DNA of 64,000 bases from Candidatus Obscuribacterales bacterium (GCA_020054205.1 JAGVLS010000016.1:62001-126000), one strand, 5' to 3'. Shown: positions 16,917 to 25,485, numbered from the stretch's first letter. The notes: generated by a model from the sequence alone, not told the origin. Translations and numbers: made by a program.

Positions 16917-16936
16917 GTCAACATTATGTGTCAACA
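16917..16936 (-). promoter_or_regulatory. Direct repeat TGTTGAC x2, candidate response-regulator site
   Basis: On the minus strand TGTTGAC occurs twice with a 13-base period (plus-strand GTCAACA at 16917-16923 and 16930-16936), each followed by TAATG-like bases. It lies just upstream of the attenuator hairpin. The first copy also forms a perfect TTGACA. OmpR-family regulators bind such direct repeats, so autoregulation is possible (inference). Confidence 0.4.
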
Positions 16937-16969
16937 GTACCTTTTAATCTATAATAAGTTTAAAAAGAT

Positions 16970-17284
16970 CTATTTAAGATGAAATACTGTAATCAAAAAG
17001 AGATAAATATATGGTGCAGACCAGGGGACGATTACAGCCAAAACCAAGTTTAACAATCGAATGAAAGTGTTCTTGGAGCTTTTTAGGCAATAAATACAAA
17101 ATATGCTCCAACTTATCACAAATAAGGGGACTATTAAGTAAAGTGGATGTTGAAATAAATGCACAATCAAAGGCGTAACTAAACCTGGATGCATAAAGTA
17201 CGCTAGCAAATAACCCAGATATGGCAATAATGCACAAAAAATCCAAATGTTTAAACGAGCATCTTTTTTATTTGTCTCTTTCAT
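16970..17284 (-). CDS. Small hypothetical membrane protein
   Basis: 104 residues, not recognised. Three hydrophobic stretches at about 12-30, 44-64 and 76-102 (e.g. YLIVPLFVISWSIFCIYCL) with Lys-rich turns between them. It begins 22 bp after the stop of the preceding exported-protein gene on the same strand and is the last gene before the terminator-like hairpin, so it is likely the end of the LRR-apbC operon. A second frame is also open here over 90 codons but has no such context. Confidence 0.6.
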   Translation of the reverse strand: MKETNKKDARLNIWIFCALLPYLGYLLAYFMHPGLVTPLIVHLFQHPLYLIVPLFVISWSIFCIYCLKSSKNTFIRLLNLVLAVIVPWSAPYIYLFLITVFHLK

Positions 17285-17306
17285 ATCAGCTTTGATCTAT
17301 CAAGAA

Positions 17307-18209
17307 TCAACGACAAAATATCATAATCTCTAACAAGTGTTTATCCATTTGTGAAACCAATGTATCAAGATCGGACAACATCGCTTGTCTATCTTCCAAT
17401 AAATCTATTGTCAAACGAGTATTTTTTGCCCCACCACCCGTTAACGCTGCTATGAAATCTTTGTCTTTAATAGTTTTTAGCCTGGCAAAACGAATCCACT
17501 CTTTTACTAACAAAGTACGCCTAGTTTCTTTTTCACCTGGTGGATTGGAATTGACATATCGCCATACGTCTATCGGATATTTATTATTAGCTTGATTGAT
17601 AGGATCAAATAGTGGCGCCAACATGTTATCACCTTGCGTCACACGTTTCTTTTCCCCGCCAGCCTGACGTAAAGCTATGGTAGAAAGACCTGTTTGCATG
17701 GCACCGCCAACTACTTCTAAAATATTTCCTGTCCTATCTATTCCTATTTTTGGCGAGATTTGAAATGATCCACCAAGGATTTCCGAGACACCACCGCTAA
17801 CAAAATTAGCAATGGAATTTGCTTTAATTTGTTTGTCACGCCTATCTTGCATAAAATTTTGCAATTGTCCTGCTTCGAAAATATCATAGGCAATCTGTGC
17901 AGAGGTAGCCCGTACTTCTAGCATTGCTAAAATAATATTTTGCAATATGACTTGCTTGTTCTGCAAAAATTGTGAATCAGACACAGAGGCGGCTGGTTTA
18001 TTACGCCATTCATGCAATTTTTCAATATTGCCTAATATGCCCAACTGTTCAGCTAATTGTTTTGCTGCCGGACTCAATACATCATTTTGGCTTACTTTAG
18101 GCGACAATGCATTTTCATGCGCTCCTAAATCCAATGGCTGATCAATAGCATGTGCTTGCGTAGCCAAAACCAAACAACAAATTATATTGATAAGGAAACG
18201 TAATATCAT
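17307..18209 (-). CDS. Exported hypothetical protein, helical, translationally coupled to apbC
   Basis: 300 residues from the ATG at 18209, which overlaps the apbC stop (ATGA). This start gives a clean signal peptide (MILRFLINIICCLVLATQAHA); a longer upstream frame would bury it and overlap apbC by 94 bp. The mature protein is mostly helical, with a central Gly-rich segment (FVSGGVSEILGGSF, about residues 140-155) and a C-terminal helical pair (LLEDRQAMLSDLDTLVSQMDKHLL). No known family. The tight coupling suggests a need for matched expression with apbC, although one is cytoplasmic and the other exported. Confidence 0.78.
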   Translation of the reverse strand: MILRFLINIICCLVLATQAHAIDQPLDLGAHENALSPKVSQNDVLSPAAKQLAEQLGILGNIEKLHEWRNKPAASVSDSQFLQNKQVILQNIILAMLEVRATSAQIAYDIFEAGQLQNFMQDRRDKQIKANSIANFVSGGVSEILGGSFQISPKIGIDRTGNILEVVGGAMQTGLSTIALRQAGGEKKRVTQGDNMLAPLFDPINQANNKYPIDVWRYVNSNPPGEKETRRTLLVKEWIRFARLKTIKDKDFIAALTGGGAKNTRLTIDLLEDRQAMLSDLDTLVSQMDKHLLEIMIFCR

Positions 18210-19273
18210 GCTGGTTGTAATGCAAAAATACTCACTTGAGCAGCAACTTGTTTTGCCAGTTCGATAAATGCTTTGGACGATGGATGACTCGGATCGCAAG
18301 CGGTAATAGGTTTACCAGTGTCTCCTCCTGCTCTTACACTAGAATCAAGAGGGATTTCTCCTAAAAATGGGATATTTAATTCCTCGGCTAATTTTCGTCC
18401 ACCACCATGACTAAATATTTCTGATCGCCCATCGCAGTGTGGGCAAACAAAATAGCTCATGTTTTCCACAAAGCCTAATACAGGCACTTGCATTTGCTGA
18501 AACATAGCTAGTCCTTTACGTCCATCTAGTAATGCCACGTCTTGCGGCGTAGTAACAATCAAGCCACCAGCTAAATTTGTTGCTTGCACCAAAGACAATT
18601 GAGCATCACCTGTACCAGGTGGCATGTCGACAATAAGATAATCAAGTTCACCCCATTCAACATCTCTCAGGAATTGTCTAATTGCTTTATCAAGCATTGG
18701 TCCACGCCAAATAACGGGCGTATCTTTCGCTACAAAAAAAGCCATGGAAATACATTTAACACCATGATTTTCTGCTGGCAAAATACGATTATCTTTTGCT
18801 TGTGGTTCATAACCTTCTACACCCAACATAATTGGTGCATTTGGTCCAGTAATATCAGCATCCAAAAGCCCTACTTTAGCACCCAATTTATTTAAAGCCA
18901 CAGCCAAATTTATTGCTACTGTTGTTTTACCAACACCACCCTTACCAGATGTAACAGCAATGATATTTTTTATGCCGGCAATATCTTCTTTATTACCAAC
19001 GCCAACACGTTTTGCAACTGAGGCTGTGGATTCTAAATCCACATCGCTTACACCGGGAATTGCTAGAACTTTTTCTTTGCACTCTGCTTCAATTTTTTCT
19101 TTTACTGGGCAAGCAGGTGTTGTTAATGTCAGTTTAAAATGAACTTTAGATCCATCTATCTTCACATCCGAAATCATGCCCAACTTAACAATGTCGACGT
19201 GTAAGTCTGGATCCATTACAGAAGAAAGTTGGGACATTACTTGATCTACAGTTATATTATTTTTTCCATTCAT
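18206..19273 (-). CDS. apbC: Mrp/ApbC/Nbp35-type iron-sulfur carrier ATPase
   Basis: 355 residues. N-terminal MIP18/DUF59 domain (1-85, with VMDPDLHVDIVKLGMI and TPACPVKE) and a C-terminal P-loop ATPase with the deviant Walker A TSGKGGVGKTT (108-118), DMPPGTGD, and CPHC near residue 280, the pair that holds a bridging Fe-S cluster in the homodimer. These proteins carry and hand over Fe-S clusters. The start is the ATG at 19273; an in-frame TTG at 19315 would run into the LRR gene. It sits downstream of three LRR genes, 32 bp from the last, and far from the suf operon at 31-37 kb. Confidence 0.92.
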   Translation of the reverse strand: MNGKNNITVDQVMSQLSSVMDPDLHVDIVKLGMISDVKIDGSKVHFKLTLTTPACPVKEKIEAECKEKVLAIPGVSDVDLESTASVAKRVGVGNKEDIAGIKNIIAVTSGKGGVGKTTVAINLAVALNKLGAKVGLLDADITGPNAPIMLGVEGYEPQAKDNRILPAENHGVKCISMAFFVAKDTPVIWRGPMLDKAIRQFLRDVEWGELDYLIVDMPPGTGDAQLSLVQATNLAGGLIVTTPQDVALLDGRKGLAMFQQMQVPVLGFVENMSYFVCPHCDGRSEIFSHGGGRKLAEELNIPFLGEIPLDSSVRAGGDTGKPITACDPSHPSSKAFIELAKQVAAQVSIFALQPA

Positions 19274-19304
19274 TAGCTGTATTGATTTCCTTGACTTAAA
19301 ACAC

Positions 19305-20432
19305 TTACCAATCAATTAAACACCTTGGCAAGGCTCTCTGTAATTTTTGAATGCCTGCTTTAGTAACTTTAGTACCACCAAGACCAATTTTATCCAAATT
19401 TACTAATTGCTTTAGGTGTTCTAGTCCATTATCACTTATATTTGTATAGTTGAGATAAAGTTGACGTAAGCTTTTACATTTGGCAAGTTCAGCCATTCCT
19501 GCATCAGTCACATTAGTACGATTTAGTGTCAATGCTTTCAATTTATTACATAAAACTAAGTGCTTTAAACCCTTATCAGTTACTTTTGTATCATTGAGAA
19601 AAATAGCATCTAGCTTGGGTAAAACTGATATACCAACTAAACTTTCATCATTTACATCAGTCTCTCCTAATAACAAAGCATCTAATTTCGGAAAGTTTTT
19701 CAAAAATGCAATTAGTGGTCCACGAATTTTTGTTCTTTCAATTACCAGACGTCTGAGCACTAATAATGTTTTTAATTGAGCAAGACCAGAATTTGTAATC
19801 TGTGTATCGGATAAGATCAAATCACCAATATTGGTAAGACCAGCTAAATGTATTAAACCTTTATTGGTAATGCGCTTGCACTTAATAGACAATTCTGTAA
19901 GTTTATGACATTTACTTATATTAGCTAAGGCTCTGTCGGTAATACTCAGTCCAGTCAAATTTAAATAGTGTAAATTTGTTAGCTTTCTAAGAAACGAAAT
20001 ATCATTATCATTTACATCCACGTCAAATAGCGTCAGATTTAACAAGCCAGTTAAATGCGCAATATAAGCTAAGTCCGCTTTTTTTACATCAGCAAAATTC
20101 AAATCTAAAGACTGAATATCATTAGCTTTGACAGTAGATAAAGCTTGTAGACCGCCATCAAATTGAAAGCCTCCACTCAACTCAATAATCTTGTTTTTAG
20201 GAACACGTACTTTTCCTTTCGCTTCTGCTAACCATCTTCGGCCATCACGACGGATTGTCGGAAAAAAATCTTTGTCTTCATAGGCAAATACCTCACCTAT
20301 TGGCTCATCACTTTTAAACTCAATGATACGGTAACTTGCTGTTTCTTTTGCCGCTACTGGCAATGCTGTTATAAGCAATACTATTAAAATGAGATTGATG
20401 ATTTTTGAAATTTTTATAGATCTACTAAGCAT
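19305..20432 (-). CDS. Secreted leucine-rich-repeat protein (third of three tandem paralogues)
   Basis: 375 residues. Signal peptide (about 1-28, ALPVAAKE), a short N-terminal cap shared by all three neighbours (RIIEFKSDEPIGEVF, then RRWLAEAKGKVRVPKNKIIEL), then about ten repeats of 23-24 residues of the form L-x2-L-x-L-x2-T-x-(I/V)-T-D-x-G-L-x2-L, ending in CLIDW. This repeat type (Thr-Asp after the strand) is the one seen in bacterial and planctomycete LRR proteins and gives a curved binding surface. The gene start lies within the last 19 bases of the preceding paralogue, so translation is coupled. The ligand is unknown; an envelope or surface-binding role is inferred from secretion. Confidence 0.88.
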   Translation of the reverse strand: MLSRSIKISKIINLILIVLLITALPVAAKETASYRIIEFKSDEPIGEVFAYEDKDFFPTIRRDGRRWLAEAKGKVRVPKNKIIELSGGFQFDGGLQALSTVKANDIQSLDLNFADVKKADLAYIAHLTGLLNLTLFDVDVNDNDISFLRKLTNLHYLNLTGLSITDRALANISKCHKLTELSIKCKRITNKGLIHLAGLTNIGDLILSDTQITNSGLAQLKTLLVLRRLVIERTKIRGPLIAFLKNFPKLDALLLGETDVNDESLVGISVLPKLDAIFLNDTKVTDKGLKHLVLCNKLKALTLNRTNVTDAGMAELAKCKSLRQLYLNYTNISDNGLEHLKQLVNLDKIGLGGTKVTKAGIQKLQRALPRCLIDW

Positions 20433-21529
20433 TGAGAAAATTCTTTTTGAAATTGTTTGGCTGCCTTTTCAGTAATTTTAGTATCACCAATTTCTAGACG
20501 TCTTATTTTTTTGAAATATTTTATATAAGACAATGCTTTATCTGTAACAGCTGTCCCTTCTAAATTTAGACGCTGTATGTTTATCAATGGTTTCAGATAT
20601 AACAACCCATCATCAGTGATTTTAGTTCTTCGCAAGAATAGAGTTTGCACATTACGTAATTTACCAAGGCTCTTCAAACCTTTATTAGTTATTGGATTAT
20701 CACCTAGCTCAATCAATTTTAATCCCTGCATATTTTCTAAATGTTTAAGCCCAGAATCAGAAATGCCAGTATGACTTAAGCGAATCGCTTCTAGTTTTTT
20801 GCACTCAGCCAAATTAGCCAGACCCAAATCACCAATTTTTGTATCATTTAAACTCAGTAATTTCAATTGTTTTAGCTTAGCTAAATAAAATATTCCTTTA
20901 TTTGAAATATGTGTCCCTTCGAGCCCCAAAGAAAATAATTTTGGCAAAGAACATAAAACAACAATGCTTTTATCAGTAATTTTTGTGCTACCTAAAGACA
21001 ATTCCCTAAGGTTTTTCAATTGTAAAATATATTGCATTACAGTATCAGTAATATTGGCACCAGCAGCTTCAAGCACTCTCAAATTATTTAATTTTGCAAT
21101 TGGAGCAAATGCGCTTGCTGCAATATCTATATCTCGCAAATCAATGTGTGTTAACCCATTCAATTTAGATATGTCTTTCATCGTGTCATTATTTACTTCA
21201 GCCATGCTTAAATCTAAAGAATCCAAATCATTTGGCTTTAGCTTATTGAGAGTACTTAAATTACCTCCATAAAATGGGCTCACTCTCAATTCAATCAATG
21301 AATTAACTGGCACTTCCACATTACCTTTGGCAATTGCGTACCATTTTTTGTTTTCAGGCATATAGGCAGAATTGATCTCGTACAGATTATCCAGTTTTAC
21401 AAGCAATAATTCTCCTACTGGTTTATCACCATAAAATTTGATAACACGCATTTGACGATTATGTGCAAAAGCAAAATTAATTGACATTATTATCATCAAA
21501 AAAATAACAGTTTTTTTCCAATCAGTCAT
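20414..21529 (-). CDS. Secreted leucine-rich-repeat protein (second of three tandem paralogues)
   Basis: 371 residues. Signal peptide (about 1-22, ending NFAFA), the same N-terminal cap (VIKFYGDKPVGELL, then KKWYAIAKGNVEVPVNSLIEL) and about ten LRR units such as LKLLSLNDTKIGDLGLANL, ending SQCLVDL. It starts seven bases after the stop of the first paralogue and overlaps the next by 19 bases. Divergence among the three copies is considerable outside the repeat consensus, so the duplication is old rather than recent. No catalytic domain. Confidence 0.88.
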   Translation of the reverse strand: MTDWKKTVIFLMIIMSINFAFAHNRQMRVIKFYGDKPVGELLLVKLDNLYEINSAYMPENKKWYAIAKGNVEVPVNSLIELRVSPFYGGNLSTLNKLKPNDLDSLDLSMAEVNNDTMKDISKLNGLTHIDLRDIDIAASAFAPIAKLNNLRVLEAAGANITDTVMQYILQLKNLRELSLGSTKITDKSIVVLCSLPKLFSLGLEGTHISNKGIFYLAKLKQLKLLSLNDTKIGDLGLANLAECKKLEAIRLSHTGISDSGLKHLENMQGLKLIELGDNPITNKGLKSLGKLRNVQTLFLRRTKITDDGLLYLKPLINIQRLNLEGTAVTDKALSYIKYFKKIRRLEIGDTKITEKAAKQFQKEFSQCLVDL

Positions 21530-21535
21530 TAGTCA

Positions 21536-22663
21536 TCACCAATCAACAAAACATTTTGGCAATTCTTGAGCTAGTTTTGTTGCACCAGCTTTTGAAATTT
21601 TTGTACCTGCAACACGAAGTGTTTGTAGCTTAGATAATCTAGCTAAATCTATTATGGACTTGTCGCTAAGATTAGTATAGTTAAGATTTAAATGAGCAAG
21701 CTTTTTAAATTGAACAAATTGTTTTATCCCATTATCTGTAATTTTAGTTCGTCCCAAAGACAGTATCTCAAGATTTGGTAAGTTGGCAAGCTCCTTTATG
21801 CCAGTATCTGTAATACTATTTTCTTCTGCTTCTAAAATCACAATAGTCGAACCACTAAGATTTTTAAGTCCTTCATCTGTAATTGTTGTTTTTGATAAGT
21901 GCAATACCCATAAGAATGGCATCTTTGTTAAATATTTCATTCCATCATTGCTTACTTTTGTTTGCTCCAACCAAAGTGTCTGTAATGATTTCATACTGGT
22001 AAAATACTTAAGTGCTTGGTCAGTAATTTTAGTATTTACCAAGCTAATACTATTTAAAGGCATTTGAACAAGGGCTTTGGCTGAGTTATCTGAAATCTTA
22101 GTATTATTTAGATCTATGCAATTCAATGAGCGTAATTTTGCAATCTCTGCCATACCGAGATCACCAATTTTAGTATCAGTTAACCGCAAAGATCGCAAGT
22201 CTGCCAGGGGAGATAAGTATTTCATTCCTTTATCAGTAATTTTTGTATAAGCTAAGTCTAAATGTCTTAGCCCTGTTAAATGACTAATATAGGACAAATC
22301 TTTATCAAAAATATCTGCCCCTGAATAATTGATAGCTTGTATATCATTTGCTTTAAGTTTAGCCAATGATTTCAATTGACTGGTGTCCATAAAAAAAGAT
22401 CTGACTTCTACACACGCGTTTTGTGGGACTTTTACATCACCACGAGCTTCAGCCAACCAGCGTCTATCTTTTTCAGTAATAAAATTTTTTAAGTTTTCTT
22501 TGACCAGAATAACATCGCCTGCCGATAAATTTTTATCGAAAGATATAATTCTAGTGCTTTTATTTGTTGAAGATGATTTGCTAGATGCTATTGATGAGTT
22601 AGTAGCACAAACTGCGATTAGTAAAAAAAATGCAGCAATGAAGTTACCATTAATTTTTTTCAT
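21536..22663 (-). CDS. Secreted leucine-rich-repeat protein (first of three tandem paralogues)
   Basis: 375 residues, first gene of the probable six-gene operon running down to 16970. Signal peptide (about 1-27, SIASSK), the shared cap (RIISFDKNLSAGDVILV, then RRWLAEARGDVKVPQNACVEV) and about ten LRR units (e.g. LRSLRLTDTKIGDLGMAEI), ending KCFVDW. One repeat (MPLNSISLVNTKITDQALKYF) is shortened. The 100-bp gap to the divergent phosphatase gene should hold both promoters; no strong consensus is visible in it. Confidence 0.88.
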   Translation of the reverse strand: MKKINGNFIAAFFLLIAVCATNSSIASSKSSSTNKSTRIISFDKNLSAGDVILVKENLKNFITEKDRRWLAEARGDVKVPQNACVEVRSFFMDTSQLKSLAKLKANDIQAINYSGADIFDKDLSYISHLTGLRHLDLAYTKITDKGMKYLSPLADLRSLRLTDTKIGDLGMAEIAKLRSLNCIDLNNTKISDNSAKALVQMPLNSISLVNTKITDQALKYFTSMKSLQTLWLEQTKVSNDGMKYLTKMPFLWVLHLSKTTITDEGLKNLSGSTIVILEAEENSITDTGIKELANLPNLEILSLGRTKITDNGIKQFVQFKKLAHLNLNYTNLSDKSIIDLARLSKLQTLRVAGTKISKAGATKLAQELPKCFVDW

Positions 22664-22763
22664 TAGTACTTCATCCCTCGCTCGTTGTCCTTATATTTTA
22701 TTGTAACTTGTCAATGAAATTTAGATACATACGCAGATGTCAACTGTCCAATTAATCACATAG

Positions 22764-23453
22764 ATGATACTGTTAATTGTTATGCGCATATTATTTATTA
22801 CACTTGCTATTACTTTTATATCAATACTTACTTGGTTTTTGCCGCCTCCAAGCCATGCTTGTCCATGTAGTGAAATAAAGCCCATTGCTCAGGATACAAA
22901 TCCTAATAGACAAGCTGGAATTGCTTATACGTATTCAAAAGAGTATGCAAAAGAGTTTAATAAAGCCATCACCGACGCTTACAAGGCTTGCAAACAACAT
23001 ATTGGTGAAGAAAATATTGCTATTGTTTCCGATATTGACGAAACTCTTTTAGATAATCGAGAAGGACTAGCTAAGCTTAGTGAATTTGATTATAGTCAAT
23101 TTATAGATTGGATAAACAAAGCAAATGCTCCGACTCTCAAACCAACAGCTCAGTTTTTGAAATGGGCACGCAAAAATAATTTTGCTATATTTTTAATTAC
23201 TGGGCGTAAAGAAAATGAAAGATTGCCAACCATAGTTAATTTATTAAGAAGAGATATTGCTTATGACGGACTGTATATGCGCCCTAACGATAATCACGAC
23301 TCGGCAGACGTGTTTAAGTCTCAAATAAGACAAAAAATTGAAAAAACAGGCTTTAAAATCATAGTCAATATTGGTGACCAAATATCAGATTTATTGGGTG
23401 GCAGCGCGTTAGACTGCGAAAAATTACCTAATAAAATCTACTATGTGCCTTAA
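22764..23453 (+). CDS. HAD-superfamily (subfamily IIIB) acid phosphatase, exported or lipoprotein
   Basis: 229 residues. A hydrophobic N-terminus ends in PSHAC, a possible though non-ideal lipobox. The catalytic motif SDIDETLLDN carries the nucleophile and acid/base Asp pair (D-x-D-x-T/L), LITGRKE is motif II, and VNIGDQISDL near the C-terminus is motif IV. This is the class B/e(P4)-like acid phosphatase family that removes phosphate from nucleotides outside the cytoplasm. An ATG at 22782 is an equally possible start; neither has a clear ribosome site. Together with the nucleoside hydrolase at 24.3 kb it could serve nucleotide scavenging (inference). Confidence 0.85.
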   Translation: MILLIVMRILFITLAITFISILTWFLPPPSHACPCSEIKPIAQDTNPNRQAGIAYTYSKEYAKEFNKAITDAYKACKQHIGEENIAIVSDIDETLLDNREGLAKLSEFDYSQFIDWINKANAPTLKPTAQFLKWARKNNFAIFLITGRKENERLPTIVNLLRRDIAYDGLYMRPNDNHDSADVFKSQIRQKIEKTGFKIIVNIGDQISDLLGGSALDCEKLPNKIYYVP

Positions 23454-23466
23454 ATTAAGCCTTTAG

Positions 23467-23492
23467 ACCACCTCAATTTCAGTGGGGTTTTT
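23467..23492 (+). terminator. Weak hairpin plus T-run after the HAD phosphatase gene
   Basis: CCAC-N10-GTGG followed by GG and five T residues, 14 bases past the stop codon. The stem is only four pairs, so termination is uncertain. The GTGGGG arm could instead pair with CCCCAC at 23554-23559. Confidence 0.35.
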
Positions 23493-23524
23493 CCCATACC
23501 TTATATGTTTATACGATTTTAAAG

Positions 23525-23557
23525 CCTGGGAAATACGCTACCCAGGGGAATAGCCCC
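23525..23557 (+). other. Overlapping alternative hairpins in the leader of the 23659 gene
   Basis: CCTGGG-N10-CCCAGG (23525-23546) is a perfect 6-bp hairpin. GGGG (23545-23548) can instead pair with CCCC (23554-23557), which disrupts the first stem. A third hairpin GCCTT-TCCC-AAGGC lies at 23616-23629. Mutually exclusive stems suggest a structured leader or a small RNA; no known family is recognised. Confidence 0.35.
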
Positions 23558-23658
23558 ACCCTATGTCTTTGCAAACTAGTCATAAAGAGTATTATTTCTA
23601 ATAACAGGTTCGGTTGCCTTTCCCAAGGCATAAAACAGTTCACAGAGTTCATAAAAAC

Positions 23659-24339
23659 ATGCAGGCTAATTCAAACAACCATTCAGATAATGCTAATGTC
23701 CAAGCAGCAAAAACTGCTGAAATAGCAAATTTAGCAGCAAAAGTAGCATTTTTAGAAGATGCACAGCGAAATATTGCCTTAAAAAAAGGGCAAATAGCAC
23801 AAGCGTTAGGATCATCGACAACCAGAAAAGAAGTGCATGCTAAAGAAAAATTGGTAAGCGATGGCGTCACAGTTGAAAATTGCCTTGTGCCAATGGAAAG
23901 CAATTGTTCCATAACATTTGACGAACAAGATTTTTCCACTTCTGATGAAATCATTAGTTTTGCACCAGTAGCAGAGTCTAATTTTTGTCCGGATAATGTA
24001 TGTCAGCCTATTTCTATAGGCAATTCATATTCACCAGAGCCAATTCAATACTTTGGCATCGAAACAATAGTAAATGAGTTAAAAATACCTGAACTAATAT
24101 CAAACCCAGCTTATGGTGAATATAGATTGAATCAAGCACAACTAGCAAATTTAGAAATGGCTGAACGCATGGTAGCTAATGAAGCAGAAGCCGCTAGACT
24201 ATCACTAGTTGCATATACAAATAATGCCGATAACATGGGTAAAACTGATAAAGATAAAAATGAGAACAATTCAAAAGGCCATATAAATATTCTGCCTAAT
24301 TGGCAAATGTTATCCGATAAACGCTTTATTATTACTTAA
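23659..24339 (+). CDS. Hypothetical protein, hydrophilic, alanine-rich helices
   Basis: 226 residues from the ATG at 23659; an in-frame TTG at 23614 would place codons over a hairpin and is rejected. The N-terminal third is a polar, Ala-rich helix (QAAKTAEIANLAAKVAFLEDAQRNIAL split by turns), the middle is acidic and Ser-rich, and a second helix (LNQAQLANLEMAERMVANEAEAARL interrupted) precedes a Lys/Asn-rich tail. No signal peptide, no known motif. It is preceded by a 205-bp structured gap and converges on the nucleoside hydrolase gene with four bases between stops. Confidence 0.65.
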   Translation: MQANSNNHSDNANVQAAKTAEIANLAAKVAFLEDAQRNIALKKGQIAQALGSSTTRKEVHAKEKLVSDGVTVENCLVPMESNCSITFDEQDFSTSDEIISFAPVAESNFCPDNVCQPISIGNSYSPEPIQYFGIETIVNELKIPELISNPAYGEYRLNQAQLANLEMAERMVANEAEAARLSLVAYTNNADNMGKTDKDKNENNSKGHINILPNWQMLSDKRFIIT

Positions 24340-24343
24340 GTAG

Positions 24344-25261
24344 TTATTTAGTCTGTAAGGTTTTGAGGAAAAGATTTTCAAACTTTTCTTTATCAAGACT
24401 AATTGCAACTTTTATTTTGCGTCCACCAAACAATGATGTCATTGTTTTGCCGGCATTTTTTCCTTGAGCAGAAACATCTAAACGCATATCTTTATAGACA
24501 AATAAATTAGGCTCAATCGCTGCTGCTGCTGTTAAAGTATCCCAAAAATAATAATTTAGTCCTTTCACCAACGAATAAAGTTTTGCTGCTAACAAAGAAG
24601 CACGATAACGGCTCGATTGTTCTTCTAGTTTCTCTAAAAATTCTTTGTTAATAGGAACTTGATTAGTTACATCTAGCGGGATAAGTATTATTGGTATGCC
24701 TGTATCAAATATTGCTTTTGCTGACGGAGGATCTCCATAAAAATTCCACTCAGCACTACCATCATGATTTGGTTGTTCAACATTACCGCGAACATTTATT
24801 GCTCCGCCCATAATAATAAATTCTTTGATTTTACTTTTTAGCTCTGGTTTGTGTTGCAAAACACGAGCTAAATTGGTGAGCGGCCCAGTAGCAACAATTG
24901 TAATTGGCTCTTTACTGTGACTTAAACAATCAGCAATCAATAATTCTGATTTACGAGGCTTACCTACTTGATATGGTCTTTTAAGGGCATTTTCACTAAA
25001 AATAGGCAATTCATTTATTATGTAACTTTCCCGTCTCCAATTATCAGGAAACGGATTTGGAATTGGCTCTTCGCTAATGCCAATTTCCGGTCCTTCTAAA
25101 TCCAAAAAAGTTGCCATTTTAACTAATGATTCGTAAGCTTGCTGAACATAACAGTCTCCATCAGTAACGCTTATTGCTTGCAGATTATTTTTAAAGTGAA
25201 GCCATAAGAGCAAGCTGCTCAATAAATCATCTACATGTCCGTCATTATCGTGAATAATCAA
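24344..25261 (-). CDS. Inosine/uridine-preferring nucleoside hydrolase family protein
   Basis: 305 residues, normal for the family. The N-terminal HDNDGHVDDLL corresponds to the DxDxGxDD calcium/active-site motif, although the usual DTD is DND here. IVATGPLTNLA and the MGG block (IIMGGAINVRGNV) with EWNFYGDPPSAK are also diagnostic. The C-terminal His that activates the leaving group is not in its usual context, so base preference or activity may differ. The enzyme splits ribonucleosides into base and ribose, serving salvage. Single gene, divergent from the fluoride operon. Confidence 0.87.
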   Translation of the reverse strand: MIIHDNDGHVDDLLSSLLLWLHFKNNLQAISVTDGDCYVQQAYESLVKMATFLDLEGPEIGISEEPIPNPFPDNWRRESYIINELPIFSENALKRPYQVGKPRKSELLIADCLSHSKEPITIVATGPLTNLARVLQHKPELKSKIKEFIIMGGAINVRGNVEQPNHDGSAEWNFYGDPPSAKAIFDTGIPIILIPLDVTNQVPINKEFLEKLEEQSSRYRASLLAAKLYSLVKGLNYYFWDTLTAAAAIEPNLFVYKDMRLDVSAQGKNAGKTMTSLFGGRKIKVAISLDKEKFENLFLKTLQTK

Positions 25262-25389
25262 AGTGTTGCCACCAGTTGTTAAGTGCTATACCTTTTGCAT
25301 AGCAAAGCATATTTAGTTTACTTCCAGCTACAATTTCTTTCATTAGTTCGAGAGAGGCTTTTCAAGCGGCTATAAAAAGAATCTGGCTG

Positions 25390-25395
25390 TATAAT
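25390..25395 (+). promoter_or_regulatory. -10 element of the fluoride-riboswitch/crcB transcript
   Basis: A perfect TATAAT lies 15 bases before the aptamer, the spacing expected if transcription begins at its 5' edge. A -35 is not obvious (CGGCTA region at 17 bases). Confidence 0.55.
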
Positions 25396-25410
25396 GTCAT
25401 CATTAATTTA

Positions 25411-25460
25411 TGGCGATGGAGTCCGCCTTTAACCGCCTCGCGCTGATGACGCCTACCAGA
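25411..25460 (+). ncRNA. Fluoride riboswitch (crcB motif)
   Basis: The conserved blocks of the fluoride aptamer are present in order: GGCGATGGAGTCCGCC, AACCGCC, GCTGATGACGCCTACC. The region lies directly upstream of crcB. Downstream, CTGG (25475-25478), which overlaps the ribosome site GGAG (25477-25480), can pair with CCAG (25456-25459) at the 3' edge of the aptamer, and there is no T-run. Control is therefore probably at translation initiation: fluoride binding would hold the aptamer end and free the ribosome site (inference). Confidence 0.95.
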
Positions 25461-25485
25461 TTAATCATTATTTCCTGGAGACGAC

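Noticed and set aside
16974..17246. 90-codon alternative frame within the small membrane protein gene
   Set aside because: The 104-codon frame has better membrane topology and operon spacing; only one is likely real.
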